Below are positions 8,514 to 17,356 of a stretch of 64,000 nt of DNA, in pieces. How positions within the stretch are numbered: position 1 is the first letter of the stretch; each line of letters begins with the position of its first letter. The stretch is from Rhodospirillum sp. GTDB lineage: Bacteria > Pseudomonadota > Alphaproteobacteria > Rhodospirillales > Rhodospirillaceae. The notes beneath the pieces are model-generated. The model saw only the letters and a list, made by a program, of their open reading frames with translations. It had not been told where the DNA came from and searched no databases. The position numbers and the translations under genes were made by a program. The DNA lies in assembly GCA_021741145.1 (NCBI GenBank), contig JAIOYK010000014.1, positions 1-64,000 on the forward strand. Direction: 5' to 3'.

Positions 8514-8540
8514 AGCCACCAGACCGGACATCGGGTGGCT
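8514..8540 (+). promoter_or_regulatory. leader hairpin 1 of nrdJ
   Basis: Perfect 7-bp stem AGCCACC / GGTGGCT with a 13-base loop. The left arm and loop (AGCCACCAGACCGGAC) resemble the B12-box of cobalamin riboswitches at 13 of 16 positions by my reading, and an AAATCC element lies just upstream. Most of the riboswitch core is missing, so this is recorded as a structured leader, not as a riboswitch. Confidence 0.35.
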
Positions 8541-8571
8541 TGGACCGTTTATCCGGTGTTTTCAGGCCGGA

Positions 8572-8596
8572 GCCACTCCCCCTTTCTGGGAGTGGC
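8572..8596 (+). promoter_or_regulatory. leader hairpin 2 of nrdJ
   Basis: Perfect 9-bp stem GCCACTCCC / GGGAGTGGC with a 7-base pyrimidine loop, ending 31 bases before the nrdJ start codon. It could stabilise the message or act as an attenuator; there is no T-run after it. Confidence 0.45.
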
Positions 8597-8627
8597 CCAC
8601 ACCATCATGTAGGCGAGGATCGAGCAG

Positions 8628-11600
8628 ATGCGTATTGAGCGGCACTTCACCACGGACGGCGCCACACCCTATGCCGCCATTGAGTTTCGCGAGGCGACCA
8701 GCGAAATTCGCAACCCCGATGGCTCGGTTGTGTTCCGCGCCGCCAACGTGGCGGTTCCCAAGACCTGGAGCCAGGTTGCCACGGACGTGCTGGCCCAGAA
8801 GTATTTCCGCAAGGCCGGTGTCCCGGCCCGCCTGAAGCCCGTCGCCGAATCCGACGTACCCGAATGGCTGTGGCGCATGGAAGCCGACATCGACGCCCTG
8901 GAGGCCCTGCCCAAGGACGAACGCTTCACCGGCGAAAGCGACAGCCGTCAGGTCTTTGACCGGATGGCGGGCACCTGGACCTATTGGGGGTGGAAAGGTG
9001 GCTATTTCGATGGCGAGGGCGATGCCCGGACCTTTTTCGATGAAATGCGCCACATGCTCGCCACCCAGATGGGGGCGCCGAACTCCCCGCAGTGGTTCAA
9101 TACGGGTCTGCATTGGGCCTATGGAATCGACGGCCCGGGCCAAGGTCACTACTACGTGGACTTCAAGACCGGCGATCTGACCCGGTCGGCCAGCGCCTAT
9201 GAGCATCCCCAACCCCACGCCTGCTTCATCCAGTCGATCTCCGACGATTTGGTGAACGAGGGCGGCATCATGGACCTGTGGGTCCGGGAAGCCCGGCTGT
9301 TCAAGTATGGCTCCGGCACGGGCACCAACTTCTCCAGCCTGCGGGCGGGCGGCGAGTCCCTGTCTGGTGGCGGCAAGTCCTCGGGCCTGATGAGTTTCCT
9401 GAAGATTGGCGACCGGGCCGCGGGCGCCATCAAATCCGGCGGCACCACCCGCCGAGCGGCCAAAATGGTCATCTGCGACATCGACCACCCGGATATCGAG
9501 GAGTTCATCGGCTGGAAGGCCAAGGAAGAGCGCAAGGTCGCCGCGCTGGTCGCCGGCTCCAAGTTGTGCTCCGAGAATCTGTCCAAGGTCATGGAAGCCA
9601 CCAAGGACTGGGACGGCGCCGATGATGGCGCGCGGTTCGATCCCAAGGTGAACAAGGGCCTGAAAAAGGCCATCATCGCCGCCCGCAAGGCGATGATCCC
9701 GGAAAACTACATCCAGCGGATCATTCAGCTCGCCCGCCAGGGCTACACCGGCGTGGACTTCGAGACCTTCGACACGGATTGGGATTCGGAAGCCTATCTG
9801 ACCGTCTCTGGCCAGAACTCCAACAATTCGGTCCGGGTCACCGACACCTTCCTGAAGGCGGTTCTGGAAAACGCGGACTGGACCCTGAAGCACCGCACCA
9901 CCCCCAAGACCCGCACCGTCAAGGCCCGCGACCTGTGGGACGACATCGCCGTGGCCGCTTGGGCCTCGGCCGACCCCGGACTTCAGTTCGACACCACCAT
10001 CAACGACTGGCACACCTGCCCCACCTCGGGCCGGATCAACGCGTCGAACCCCTGTTCCGAATACATGTTCCTCGATGACACAGCCTGTAACCTGGCCTCC
10101 CTGAACCTGATGACCTTCCGCGACGAAGACGGCACCTTCGACGCCAAGGCCTTCGAGCACGCCTGCCGCCTATGGACGGTGGTGCTGGAGGTGTCCGTGC
10201 TGATGGCCCAGTTCCCGTCCAAGGAAATCGCCGAGCTTTCCTACAAGTTCCGCACCCTTGGCCTGGGCTACGCCAATATTGGCGGCCTGTTGATGGCCAA
10301 TGGCCTGTCCTACGACAGCGTGGAAGGTCGGGCGCTTTGCGGCGCGATCAGCGCCATCATGACCGGCACGGCCTATGCCACCAGCGCCGAGATGGCCGAG
10401 CAGATGGGCGCCTTCCCCGGCTATGCCGAGAACGCCAAGCCCATGTTGCGGGTTATCCGCAATCACCGCCGAGCCGCCCAGGGCCGCGCCAAGGGGTACG
10501 AGGGCCTGTCCATCGCTCCGGTCCCCCTGGACATCGACAACTGCCCCCAGGAAGACCTGATCGAAGCCTCCCAGCGCGCCTGGGACAAGGCCCTGGAACT
10601 GGGCGAGGCCCATGGCTACCGCAACGCCCAGGTTTCGGTGATCGCACCCACGGGCACCATCGGGCTGGTCATGGACTGCGACACCACGGGCATTGAGCCG
10701 GATTTCGCCCTGGTGAAGTTCAAGAAGCTGGCCGGGGGCGGCTACTTCAAGATCATCAACCGCATGGTTCCCCAGGCCCTAACCACCCTGGGCTATGACG
10801 AGGACGAGATCGAGGCGATCATCCGCTACGCCGTCGGCCATGCCACCCTGTTGGGCGCTCCGGGCATCAACCACGCCACCCTGGCGGCCAAGGGCTTCAC
10901 GCCGGACGTCCTGCGCAAGGTGGAAGACGGATTGGCCAGCGCCTTCGACATCCGCTTCGCCTTCAACAAGTGGAGCCTGGGTGAAGAGTTCTGCGTCAAT
11001 GACCTGCGGCTGAAGCCCGAGCAGCTCAACGACATGAACTTCGACCTGCTCGCGGCGATCGGCTTCTCCAAGGCGGAGATCGAGACGGCCAACACCTTCG
11101 TCTGCGGCGCCATGACACTCGAAGGCGCTCCGGGCTTGATGGACGAGCACCTGCCGGTGTTCGACTGCGCCAGCCCCTGCGGCCGCCTGGGCAAGCGCTC
11201 CCTTTCGGTTTCCAGCCATATCCGCATGATGGCGGCGGCCCAGCCCTTCATCTCCGGGGCGATCTCCAAGACCATCAATATGCCCAACGACGCCAGCGTC
11301 GAGGATTGCAAGGACGCCTACATGGCCTCCTGGCAGCTGGGGCTGAAGGCCAACGCGCTCTACCGCGACGGCTCCAAGCTGTCCCAGCCCCTCACCGCCT
11401 CCCTGCTGGACGGCATCGAGGACGAGGACACCCTGGAGGAGGCGACCGCGGGCAAGGCCCAGTCGGCCAAGGCCGAGGTCCTGGCCGAGCGCATCGTCGA
11501 GCGGATCGTCGCCAAGCGCGACCGCATGCCCGACCGTCGCAAGGGCTATACGCAGAAGGCCATCGTCGGCGGCCACAAGGTCTATCTGCGCACCGGTGAG

Positions 11601-12302
11601 TACGAGGATGGGCGCCTGGGCGAGATATTCATCGACATGCACAAGGAGGGCGCCGCCTTCCGCAGCCTGATGAACAACTTCGCCATCGCCGTCTCCATCG
11701 GCCTGCAGTATGGCGTACCGCTCGAGGAATATGTGGAAGCCTTCACCTTCACCCGCTTCGAGCCCCAGGGCATGGTCGAAGGCAACCAGACCATTAAGAT
11801 GGCGACCTCCATCCTGGACTACCTGTTCCGCGAGGTGGCCATCAGTTACCTGGGCCGCAACGATCTGGCCCATGTGGAGCCGGAGGACCTGACCCCCGAC
11901 ACCCTGGGCGATGGCCACGAGGAAGGGGACCTGAGCCATGATTGGGAAGGCGACCTGCTGACCCAGACCGTCAGCGCCGGATACGTGCGGTCGAACCTCT
12001 ACGTGCTCAAGCAGAAGCAGCGGAGCAAGGGAAAGGAATCCATCGCTCAGTCCTCGACCCGGGAAACGGCGCGGTCCACCGGCACCGATGGCCATGGACA
12101 TGTCCATACCCATGCCAAGGAGACCGTGACCATCAGCACGGAGATCATCGGTCAAGCCGATGACAAGATGTCCCGTATTCGGGAAGCCCGCATGAAGGGC
12201 TACGAGGGGGACAGCTGTGACGAATGCGGCAACTTCACGCTGGTGCGCAACGGCACCTGCATGAAGTGCGACACCTGCGGGGGGACGAGCGGCTGTTCCT
12301 AA
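8628..12302 (+). CDS. nrdJ: vitamin B12-dependent (class II) ribonucleoside-diphosphate reductase
   Basis: Reduces ribonucleotides to deoxyribonucleotides using adenosylcobalamin to start radical chemistry. At 1224 residues this is the long proteobacterial NrdJ. Landmarks are the N-terminal [38 protein letters not shown], the finger-loop region [11 protein letters not shown], the active-site block [20 protein letters not shown], and [20 protein letters not shown]. The C-terminal zinc-binding tail has paired cysteines (CDECGNF and [14 protein letters not shown]). It is monocistronic, with a structured leader and a strong terminator after it. Expression is probably controlled by NrdR, given the boxes upstream. 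Confidence 0.97.
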   Translation: MRIERHFTTDGATPYAAIEFREATSEIRNPDGSVVFRAANVAVPKTWSQVATDVLAQKYFRKAGVPARLKPVAESDVPEWLWRMEADIDALEALPKDERFTGESDSRQVFDRMAGTWTYWGWKGGYFDGEGDARTFFDEMRHMLATQMGAPNSPQWFNTGLHWAYGIDGPGQGHYYVDFKTGDLTRSASAYEHPQPHACFIQSISDDLVNEGGIMDLWVREARLFKYGSGTGTNFSSLRAGGESLSGGGKSSGLMSFLKIGDRAAGAIKSGGTTRRAAKMVICDIDHPDIEEFIGWKAKEERKVAALVAGSKLCSENLSKVMEATKDWDGADDGARFDPKVNKGLKKAIIAARKAMIPENYIQRIIQLARQGYTGVDFETFDTDWDSEAYLTVSGQNSNNSVRVTDTFLKAVLENADWTLKHRTTPKTRTVKARDLWDDIAVAAWASADPGLQFDTTINDWHTCPTSGRINASNPCSEYMFLDDTACNLASLNLMTFRDEDGTFDAKAFEHACRLWTVVLEVSVLMAQFPSKEIAELSYKFRTLGLGYANIGGLLMANGLSYDSVEGRALCGAISAIMTGTAYATSAEMAEQMGAFPGYAENAKPMLRVIRNHRRAAQGRAKGYEGLSIAPVPLDIDNCPQEDLIEASQRAWDKALELGEAHGYRNAQVSVIAPTGTIGLVMDCDTTGIEPDFALVKFKKLAGGGYFKIINRMVPQALTTLGYDEDEIEAIIRYAVGHATLLGAPGINHATLAAKGFTPDVLRKVEDGLASAFDIRFAFNKWSLGEEFCVNDLRLKPEQLNDMNFDLLAAIGFSKAEIETANTFVCGAMTLEGAPGLMDEHLPVFDCASPCGRLGKRSLSVSSHIRMMAAAQPFISGAISKTINMPNDASVEDCKDAYMASWQLGLKANALYRDGSKLSQPLTASLLDGIEDEDTLEEATAGKAQSAKAEVLAERIVERIVAKRDRMPDRRKGYTQKAIVGGHKVYLRTGEYEDGRLGEIFIDMHKEGAAFRSLMNNFAIAVSIGLQYGVPLEEYVEAFTFTRFEPQGMVEGNQTIKMATSILDYLFREVAISYLGRNDLAHVEPEDLTPDTLGDGHEEGDLSHDWEGDLLTQTVSAGYVRSNLYVLKQKQRSKGKESIAQSSTRETARSTGTDGHGHVHTHAKETVTISTEIIGQADDKMSRIREARMKGYEGDSCDECGNFTLVRNGTCMKCDTCGGTSGCS

Positions 12303-12375
12303 GCCGTTCGCCGCCCCGTCGCGGGGGAGAAGGGGGCTTGTCCGGTCGTCCCTCCCCCGCGCGCCTCTCACCCCG

Positions 12376-12409
12376 AAAAAGAGACCGTTCGACAGGGCGG
12401 TCTCTTTTT
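12376..12409 (+). terminator. intrinsic terminator of nrdJ
   Basis: Twelve-base perfect stem AAAAAGAGACCG / CGGTCTCTTTTT with a 10-base loop, ending in a T-run, 73 bases past the nrdJ stop. The A-run on the left arm would let it also stop leftward transcripts from the LuxR-type gene. Confidence 0.85.
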
Positions 12410-12507
12410 CTTTTGGCCCGAGTCTTTCGCCCGTGTCTTTGCCCCACACCTTTGGGATACCGAGGAAAGCGGCGCCAGACACTCCGACACGCCAACCCGG
12501 GTCGGGA

Positions 12508-13338
12508 TCACCCTGGGTTTCCGGAACCGGGCATGGTGAAATATCGTGTCGCCATGGAAAACAGTTCGGCCTGCGATGAGACGCCGAGCTTGGCATAGGC
12601 ATTATGGCGGTGAACCTTAACCGTGCCCTCGGATATGCCCAGATAGGCGGCCGCCGACGGGGTCGAATGCCCCTGCAGGATCAGCCTGACGATCTCCCCT
12701 TGCCGTGGGCTTAGCACATCCGCGCCGAATGTTTCAAAACTGTCCTCAAGGGACCGTTGGAGTCCCGGCGGGTCCTTGCCTTCCTGGTCGCTCCATGTCC
12801 TTTCGACGGCCGCGGAAAGGATCGGGAAGAGAGCCTTCAGGCGGTCGAGATCCGCCGATGGGAAGCCGGCCTTTCGCTGGCTCAACGCGAGAGAGACGAT
12901 GATCCATTCGCCGTCCTCCAGGCGGATCAGCACACCGGCTTCGTCCCGAATGCGGATGTTGCGGTAGAACGCGCGGAAATATTCAGATCGGAAGAACGCT
13001 TCTGGCGCGAGGTCCAAGGTCCGATAGATCCCCGGATTCCGCCCGGACTTGCAGGCGATATAGAGCGGGTCGAGCAAATAGGGGCCGGTCTCGTAGAACT
13101 GCACGGATATCGCGGCCTGAATATCGTCCAGATCATGAAACAGCGTCACCGGCGGCCCATGGGCCGGGTAGCGTGTCACCATCATGGAATCGAAGGGACA
13201 AAACGTCTTTAAGGCCTGTCTCAGCGTGGGGGCGAACCGATCGGTTCCCATTGTTTTCAACAGGGAGGCGATGGCCCGCGCCGATCCCGCGTCGAGCGTC
13301 ACATGCGTCTTGTCCGTCGGGTTCCCTGACTCCGCCAA
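12508..13338 (-). CDS. LuxR-family transcriptional regulator
   Basis: DNA-binding regulator with a C-terminal LuxR/FixJ helix-turn-helix at about residues 205-265 (LSPRQGEIVRLILQGHST, YLGISEGTVKVHRHNAYAKL). The N-terminal 190 residues form a putative sensory domain without recognisable receiver or PAS motifs (CPFDSMMVTRYPAHGPP, DEAGVLIRLEDGEWIIVSL). The start is TTG at 13338, supported by an AGGAG ribosome-binding site at suitable spacing; no better ATG lies near. It is divergent from the agmatinase-family gene, separated by about 100 bases, so it probably controls the guanidino/polyamine genes. The ligand is unknown. Confidence 0.85.
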   Translation of the reverse strand: MAESGNPTDKTHVTLDAGSARAIASLLKTMGTDRFAPTLRQALKTFCPFDSMMVTRYPAHGPPVTLFHDLDDIQAAISVQFYETGPYLLDPLYIACKSGRNPGIYRTLDLAPEAFFRSEYFRAFYRNIRIRDEAGVLIRLEDGEWIIVSLALSQRKAGFPSADLDRLKALFPILSAAVERTWSDQEGKDPPGLQRSLEDSFETFGADVLSPRQGEIVRLILQGHSTPSAAAYLGISEGTVKVHRHNAYAKLGVSSQAELFSMATRYFTMPGSGNPG

Positions 13339-13442
13339 ACGGGCACTCCTAACCCCAAAGATATAGACCGATGCCTGAGTTTACGAACATAGGGCCGGTC
13401 CCGCAATCTCTTCGCCTCTGCAACAAATCAAGAGGACGGCGG

Positions 13443-14414
13443 ATGGCGAAGGATTCAAGCGTCAATCCCAGCACGGGGGATCAAGCCTTCACACGGCAAT
13501 CGGACCGGGGAACGGTGGCGGAAGCGACCTATGCTGGCGCGCTCAGCTTCATGCGCCGCCGCTACACCCGTGACCTATCCTCCGCGGATGTGGCCATCAT
13601 GGGAATCCCATTCGATCTGGCCGTATCCAGCCGACCGGGAGCACGGCAGGGGCCGCGCGCGGTCCGTGCCGCGTCGAGCCTAATCGCCTGGTCCAAGCCC
13701 TGGCCCTGGCCCGAGGACCCATTTGAGCAACTTTCCATCGTCGATTACGGCGATTGCCAATTCGATTACGGCTACCCGGCGAAGGTACCGGACGAAATCA
13801 CCAATGCCGCGCGCACGGTTCTGGCGACCGATACCGCCCTGCTTTCGATTGGTGGCGATCACTTCGTCACCTACCCGCTGCTCAAAGCCCATGCCGAAAA
13901 ACACGGTCCGCTCAGCCTGATCCATTTCGACGCCCATACCGACACCTGGGCGGACGAAGAGGGCAGAATCGACCACGGAACGATGCTGTGGCACGCCACG
14001 CGCGAAGGGCTCGTCGATCCCACCAGTTCGGTTCAGATCGGCATCCGAACCCACAACCCCGAACCCCTGGGCTTCACCATCATCGACGCCATCGACGTGC
14101 ATCGGACAGGACCTCGGGCGGTCGCCGAGACAATCAAAGGGATCGTCGGCCGGAACAAGGCCTATCTCACCTTCGACATCGACGCCTTGGAGCCCGCGTC
14201 CGCCCCGGGGACGGGGACACCGGTCATTGGCGGCCTCAGTCCCTATCAGGCCCAGGAAATCCTAAGAAATATCGTCGGCGTCAACTTGGTTGGGATGGAT
14301 ATCGTCGAAGTCGCTCCGGCCTATGACGTGGGCGAGATCACGGCACTGGCCGCGGCGACCCTGGCCAACGACATGCTGTGCCTCTATGCCGCGAACCGCG
14401 CCCGCGAAAACTGA
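13443..14414 (+). CDS. agmatinase/arginase-family ureohydrolase
   Basis: Binuclear manganese hydrolase that releases urea from a guanidino compound; agmatine to putrescine is the likely reaction, but guanidinobutyrate or another substrate is possible. Metal-binding motifs are intact: SIGGDHFVTYPLL, SLIHFDAHTDTW and TFDIDALEPASAPGTGTPV. About 323 residues, typical for the family. The ATG at 13443 has an AAGAGG ribosome-binding site; an upstream ATG at 13371 would add 24 residues without similarity. It is followed after 64 bases by a polyamine-type binding protein, and regulated presumably by the divergent LuxR-type gene. Confidence 0.9.
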   Translation: MAKDSSVNPSTGDQAFTRQSDRGTVAEATYAGALSFMRRRYTRDLSSADVAIMGIPFDLAVSSRPGARQGPRAVRAASSLIAWSKPWPWPEDPFEQLSIVDYGDCQFDYGYPAKVPDEITNAARTVLATDTALLSIGGDHFVTYPLLKAHAEKHGPLSLIHFDAHTDTWADEEGRIDHGTMLWHATREGLVDPTSSVQIGIRTHNPEPLGFTIIDAIDVHRTGPRAVAETIKGIVGRNKAYLTFDIDALEPASAPGTGTPVIGGLSPYQAQEILRNIVGVNLVGMDIVEVAPAYDVGEITALAAATLANDMLCLYAANRAREN

Positions 14415-14478
14415 TCCCCCGCTCCGACAGGACATAAAATCAGACCAACAGCCGTGACACGAGAATAAGGAAATAACG

Positions 14479-15594
14479 ATGAGACAGTCCAAAAAATCGC
14501 TATTCGCCAAAAAATCGCTCTTCGCAAGCACCGTGTTGATCTGCCTCGGCCTGCACTCGACCGCTCAAGCCCAGGAAACCGTGAATCTGTTCAACTGGTA
14601 TGAATACTTCGGCGAAAGCACGCTGACCGATTTTGAACAGAAGACCGGAATCAAGCCCGTTTACGACACCTTCGATTCCCCGGAGCTTTTGGAAACCAAA
14701 ATGCTGATTGGGGGTAGCGGATACGATGTCGTGTTTCCCAGCTCAAGACAGCTGACACGGCACATTCCCTTGGGCATCTATCAGAAAATCGACAAGACCC
14801 AATTGACCAATCTCGGGCACATCGACCCAAGGTACATGGAGAAGTTGGCCGCCAACGACCCAGGCAATCAATACGCGATCCCCTACACCTGGGGAACAAC
14901 CGGCATCGCCTACAACGAGGACGAGGTGAAAGCCCGCATGCCGGACGCGCCCGTCGACAGCCTTCGAATGATCTTCGATCCCGAAATCGTGTCGAAATTC
15001 GCCGATTGCGGAATCTTCGTGCTCGATTCTCCCACCTCGATCGTGCCCGCCGCGCTCACCTATCTGGGCAAGGACCCGAATAGCGAGGATCCCGATGATC
15101 TCGCGGCCGCGATGAAGGTTCTCGCGGGGATTCGCCCCTATTTGCGCCATTTCAACAACGGCTTGGTGATCAATAATCTGGTGGATGGCGAGATGTGCCT
15201 GGCGATGGTCTTTAACGGTGACGTCGGGTTGGCCTTTGCCCGGGCCGAGGAAATTGGGAAGCCGATCAACATCGCCTATTCAATTCCCAAGGAAGGGGCG
15301 GAGATCTACTTCGACGTGATGGTGATCCCAGCCGATGCTCCCCATCCGGAAGCGGCCCTTACTTTCATTAATTATGTCATGGAACCGAAGGTCGCGGCGA
15401 ATATTACGAACAACATCTTCTTCGCGAACGCCAACAAGGACGCGACGGCACTGGTCGACGAGAGCATCCGAAACGACCCCGGCACCTACCCGCCCGCCGA
15501 GGTCGAAGACAAACTCTATTCGATCAAGTCGCATCCCCAAGCGTATGCGCGCTTGCTGACCCGCGCATGGTCCCGTTTCAAAAGCGGAAATTAG
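14479..15594 (+). CDS. spermidine/putrescine-type periplasmic binding protein
   Basis: Solute-binding protein of the PotD/PotF family for an ABC polyamine importer. A signal peptide covers residues 1-31 (TVLICLGLHSTAQAQE at its end). The mature start VNLFNWYEYFGESTLTDFEQ is the classic PotD/PotF opening. Further landmarks are YDVVFPSS, YAIPYTWGTTGIAYNED and FINYVMEPKVAANIT. No permease or ATPase gene follows, so its transporter partners are elsewhere or it serves as a sensor. The signal peptide contains an in-frame tandem duplication (KKSLFAKKSLFA) from an 18-base repeat. Substrate is inferred from family and from the neighbouring ureohydrolase. Confidence 0.88.
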   Translation: MRQSKKSLFAKKSLFASTVLICLGLHSTAQAQETVNLFNWYEYFGESTLTDFEQKTGIKPVYDTFDSPELLETKMLIGGSGYDVVFPSSRQLTRHIPLGIYQKIDKTQLTNLGHIDPRYMEKLAANDPGNQYAIPYTWGTTGIAYNEDEVKARMPDAPVDSLRMIFDPEIVSKFADCGIFVLDSPTSIVPAALTYLGKDPNSEDPDDLAAAMKVLAGIRPYLRHFNNGLVINNLVDGEMCLAMVFNGDVGLAFARAEEIGKPINIAYSIPKEGAEIYFDVMVIPADAPHPEAALTFINYVMEPKVAANITNNIFFANANKDATALVDESIRNDPGTYPPAEVEDKLYSIKSHPQAYARLLTRAWSRFKSGN

Positions 15595-15597
15595 AGC

Positions 15598-15636
15598 GCG
15601 GTCCCCCCTCCGAGTTTTTCCGAGGGGGGGGACCGC
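15598..15636 (+). terminator. strong GC hairpin between binding protein and hydrolase genes
   Basis: Thirteen-base left arm GCGGTCCCCCCTC pairs with GAGGGGGGGGACCGC (two extra G) around an 11-base loop. It sits 3 bases after one stop and about 20 before the next start, so it may cut or attenuate the transcript and lower expression of the downstream hydrolase. Confidence 0.5.
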
Positions 15637-15655
15637 GGAAAGAAGGAAGGACCGA

Positions 15656-16444
15656 GTGCCCATTCCAATCGCGGATCATTGGTTCGAGAACGTCCGGATC
15701 GACGAGGATGTCACGCTCATCTTCGAACCCCATGTCGTGCCTTTCCTGAGGTGCAATATTTGGCATATCCGGGGGCGTGACCGGGATCTGATGATCGATA
15801 CGGGAACCGGCCTCGCCAGTCTCGCTACCTTCGCCAAGGATATTTTGGGTCACCGGGTGACGGCGGTGGCGACCCATGTCCATCTGGATCATATCGGGTG
15901 CCACCATGAATTCGGGGAATGCCTCGTCCATCCGCTCGAGGCGGGGGGCCTACGTGATCCGAATAAGGACATGACCCTGGCGGGCAGAGAATTCAATCCA
16001 GCGGATCTGGCGACACTGTCTCTCCCGTCATTGGCCCCCCTCGAGATATCCGGGCCCATGGTAACCGCCTTGCCCCACGAAGGGTTTGACCTATCCTCCT
16101 ATCACTTGCACCCGGCGAACGGGATTTCCTGCATTGGCGAAGGGGATAGCATCGACCTCGGCGACAGAGCCTTCGACGTGCTGCATCTGCCCGGACATTC
16201 GCCGGGAAGCCTGGGGCTTTGGGAGGCCAGGACGGGAACCTTGTTTTCCGGGGACGCGATCTATGACGGTCCCTTGATCGACGACCTCCATCATTCCGAC
16301 CGCGCCCAATATGAAAAAACGCTTCAGCGGCTGAGGCGCATGCCAATCAACAGGGTTCATGCGGGCCACGACCCCAGCTTTGGCCGCGACCGCCTCCATC
16401 AGCTCATCGACCGACAGATGAGACTGTGGGACGAGACCCGGTAG
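15656..16444 (+). CDS. metallo-beta-lactamase-fold hydrolase
   Basis: MBL-fold metal-dependent hydrolase (262 residues) of unknown substrate. Metal ligands are visible: THVHLDHIGCHHEF (HxHxDH), DVLHLPGHSPGS (third His region), FSGDAIYDG (Asp) and VHAGHDPSF (last His). The start is GTG at 15656 behind an AGAAGGAAGG ribosome-binding site. It follows the polyamine-type binding protein across a strong hairpin and may take part in the same degradation route. The MBL fold also includes lactonases and glyoxalases, so no specific reaction is assigned. Confidence 0.85.
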   Translation: MPIPIADHWFENVRIDEDVTLIFEPHVVPFLRCNIWHIRGRDRDLMIDTGTGLASLATFAKDILGHRVTAVATHVHLDHIGCHHEFGECLVHPLEAGGLRDPNKDMTLAGREFNPADLATLSLPSLAPLEISGPMVTALPHEGFDLSSYHLHPANGISCIGEGDSIDLGDRAFDVLHLPGHSPGSLGLWEARTGTLFSGDAIYDGPLIDDLHHSDRAQYEKTLQRLRRMPINRVHAGHDPSFGRDRLHQLIDRQMRLWDETR

Positions 16445-16538
16445 GTTTCCCACTCCGTTCGGGTGACCTTTTTTCTTGCTGTTTTTTCGCCGCGTACCGA
16501 CCATCCGGGATCCCCTGTCTCCGCGCGAGGAATCCCCC

Positions 16539-17288
16539 ATGTCCCCCATCGGCCTTACCTTGCTGTTGCTCGCCGTGACCGCGCCCCTTCAGGCCATGGC
16601 GACCGGGAAAGCACGGACGGAATCCACCGATACGCTCCTCGCCCTGAGTTGGCTGCCCGCCTTTTGCGAAACCATGCCCAAAGCCAGGGAATGCCAAGTT
16701 CTGAATGGCGGCGGCATGCCGGACGCGGCCCGGCGCCTCTCCCTTCATGGCCTTTGGCCCCAGCCCCGTGATCGCGTCTATTGTGGCGTTTCGGCGACGA
16801 ACATCAAGCGGGACAAGGCCGGAGACTGGAAGCGCCTCCCCGCCCCGCCTCTCTCCGCCGAATCCCGCGCCCGCCTGGAGACCGCCATGCCCGGCGTCGC
16901 CAGCCAGTTGGACCGCCACGAGTGGATCAAGCATGGCACCTGTTACGGTGCCAAGGGCGGCGCCGAGGCGTATATCCAGGATGCTCTCGCGCTCACGGAA
17001 GCCGTGAACGGTTCGGCGGTCGGGGCGTTCCTCGCGGAGTCCGTTGGGCGGACGGTTTCCACGGACGCGATCCGCGCGCGCTTTGATCAGGCTTTTGGCC
17101 CCGGTACGGGGAAGCGGGTACAGGTGACCTGCGTGACGGATGGCGGGCGGACCCTGATCAGCGAAATCAAACTGTCCTTGCGCGGCACGATCACCCCAGG
17201 CGCGGACCTCGGAAACCTCCTCGGATCCGCGTCCCCCCAAAAGCGGACGTGCAAGGGGGGCATTCTGGATCCCGTCGGACTTCAATAG
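16539..17288 (+). CDS. ribonuclease T2 family protein
   Basis: Secreted or periplasmic endoribonuclease that cleaves RNA through a 2',3'-cyclic phosphate. Both active-site segments are present: CAS I as SLHGLWPQ (H70) and CAS II as RHEWIKHGTC (H127, E128, H132). A signal peptide covers about residues 1-21 (IGLTLLLLAVTAPLQAMA). Cysteines near 43, 52, 82 and 135 fit the family's disulfides. The start at 16539 follows a GAGG ribosome-binding site and gives a clean signal peptide; a longer frame from 16476 does not. Likely used to scavenge nucleotides. Confidence 0.92.
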   Translation: MSPIGLTLLLLAVTAPLQAMATGKARTESTDTLLALSWLPAFCETMPKARECQVLNGGGMPDAARRLSLHGLWPQPRDRVYCGVSATNIKRDKAGDWKRLPAPPLSAESRARLETAMPGVASQLDRHEWIKHGTCYGAKGGAEAYIQDALALTEAVNGSAVGAFLAESVGRTVSTDAIRARFDQAFGPGTGKRVQVTCVTDGGRTLISEIKLSLRGTITPGADLGNLLGSASPQKRTCKGGILDPVGLQ

Positions 17289-17356
17289 AAGCTCCAAAGA
17301 AGCTCCAACCACGGACCAGGAGGGTCCGTGCGGTCGCCCAGGTTTACAGCACCCCC

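Larger units (their letters stand above)
7996..8627. other. long divergent intergenic region ahead of nrdJ
   Basis: About 630 bases lie between the NDUFA12 gene (leftward) and nrdJ (rightward). Short open frames here have no recognisable protein features and are not called. The region holds two NrdR-like boxes (8292-8338) and two perfect hairpins in the probable nrdJ leader (8514-8540, 8572-8596). Confidence 0.6.

Noticed and set aside
8391-8612. 73-residue open frame ahead of nrdJ
   Set aside because: It spans both leader hairpins, has no ribosome-binding site and no recognisable protein features.
10779-12602. 607-residue open frame antisense to nrdJ
   Set aside because: Shadow frame of a high-GC gene; it crosses the nrdJ terminator and has no recognisable domain.
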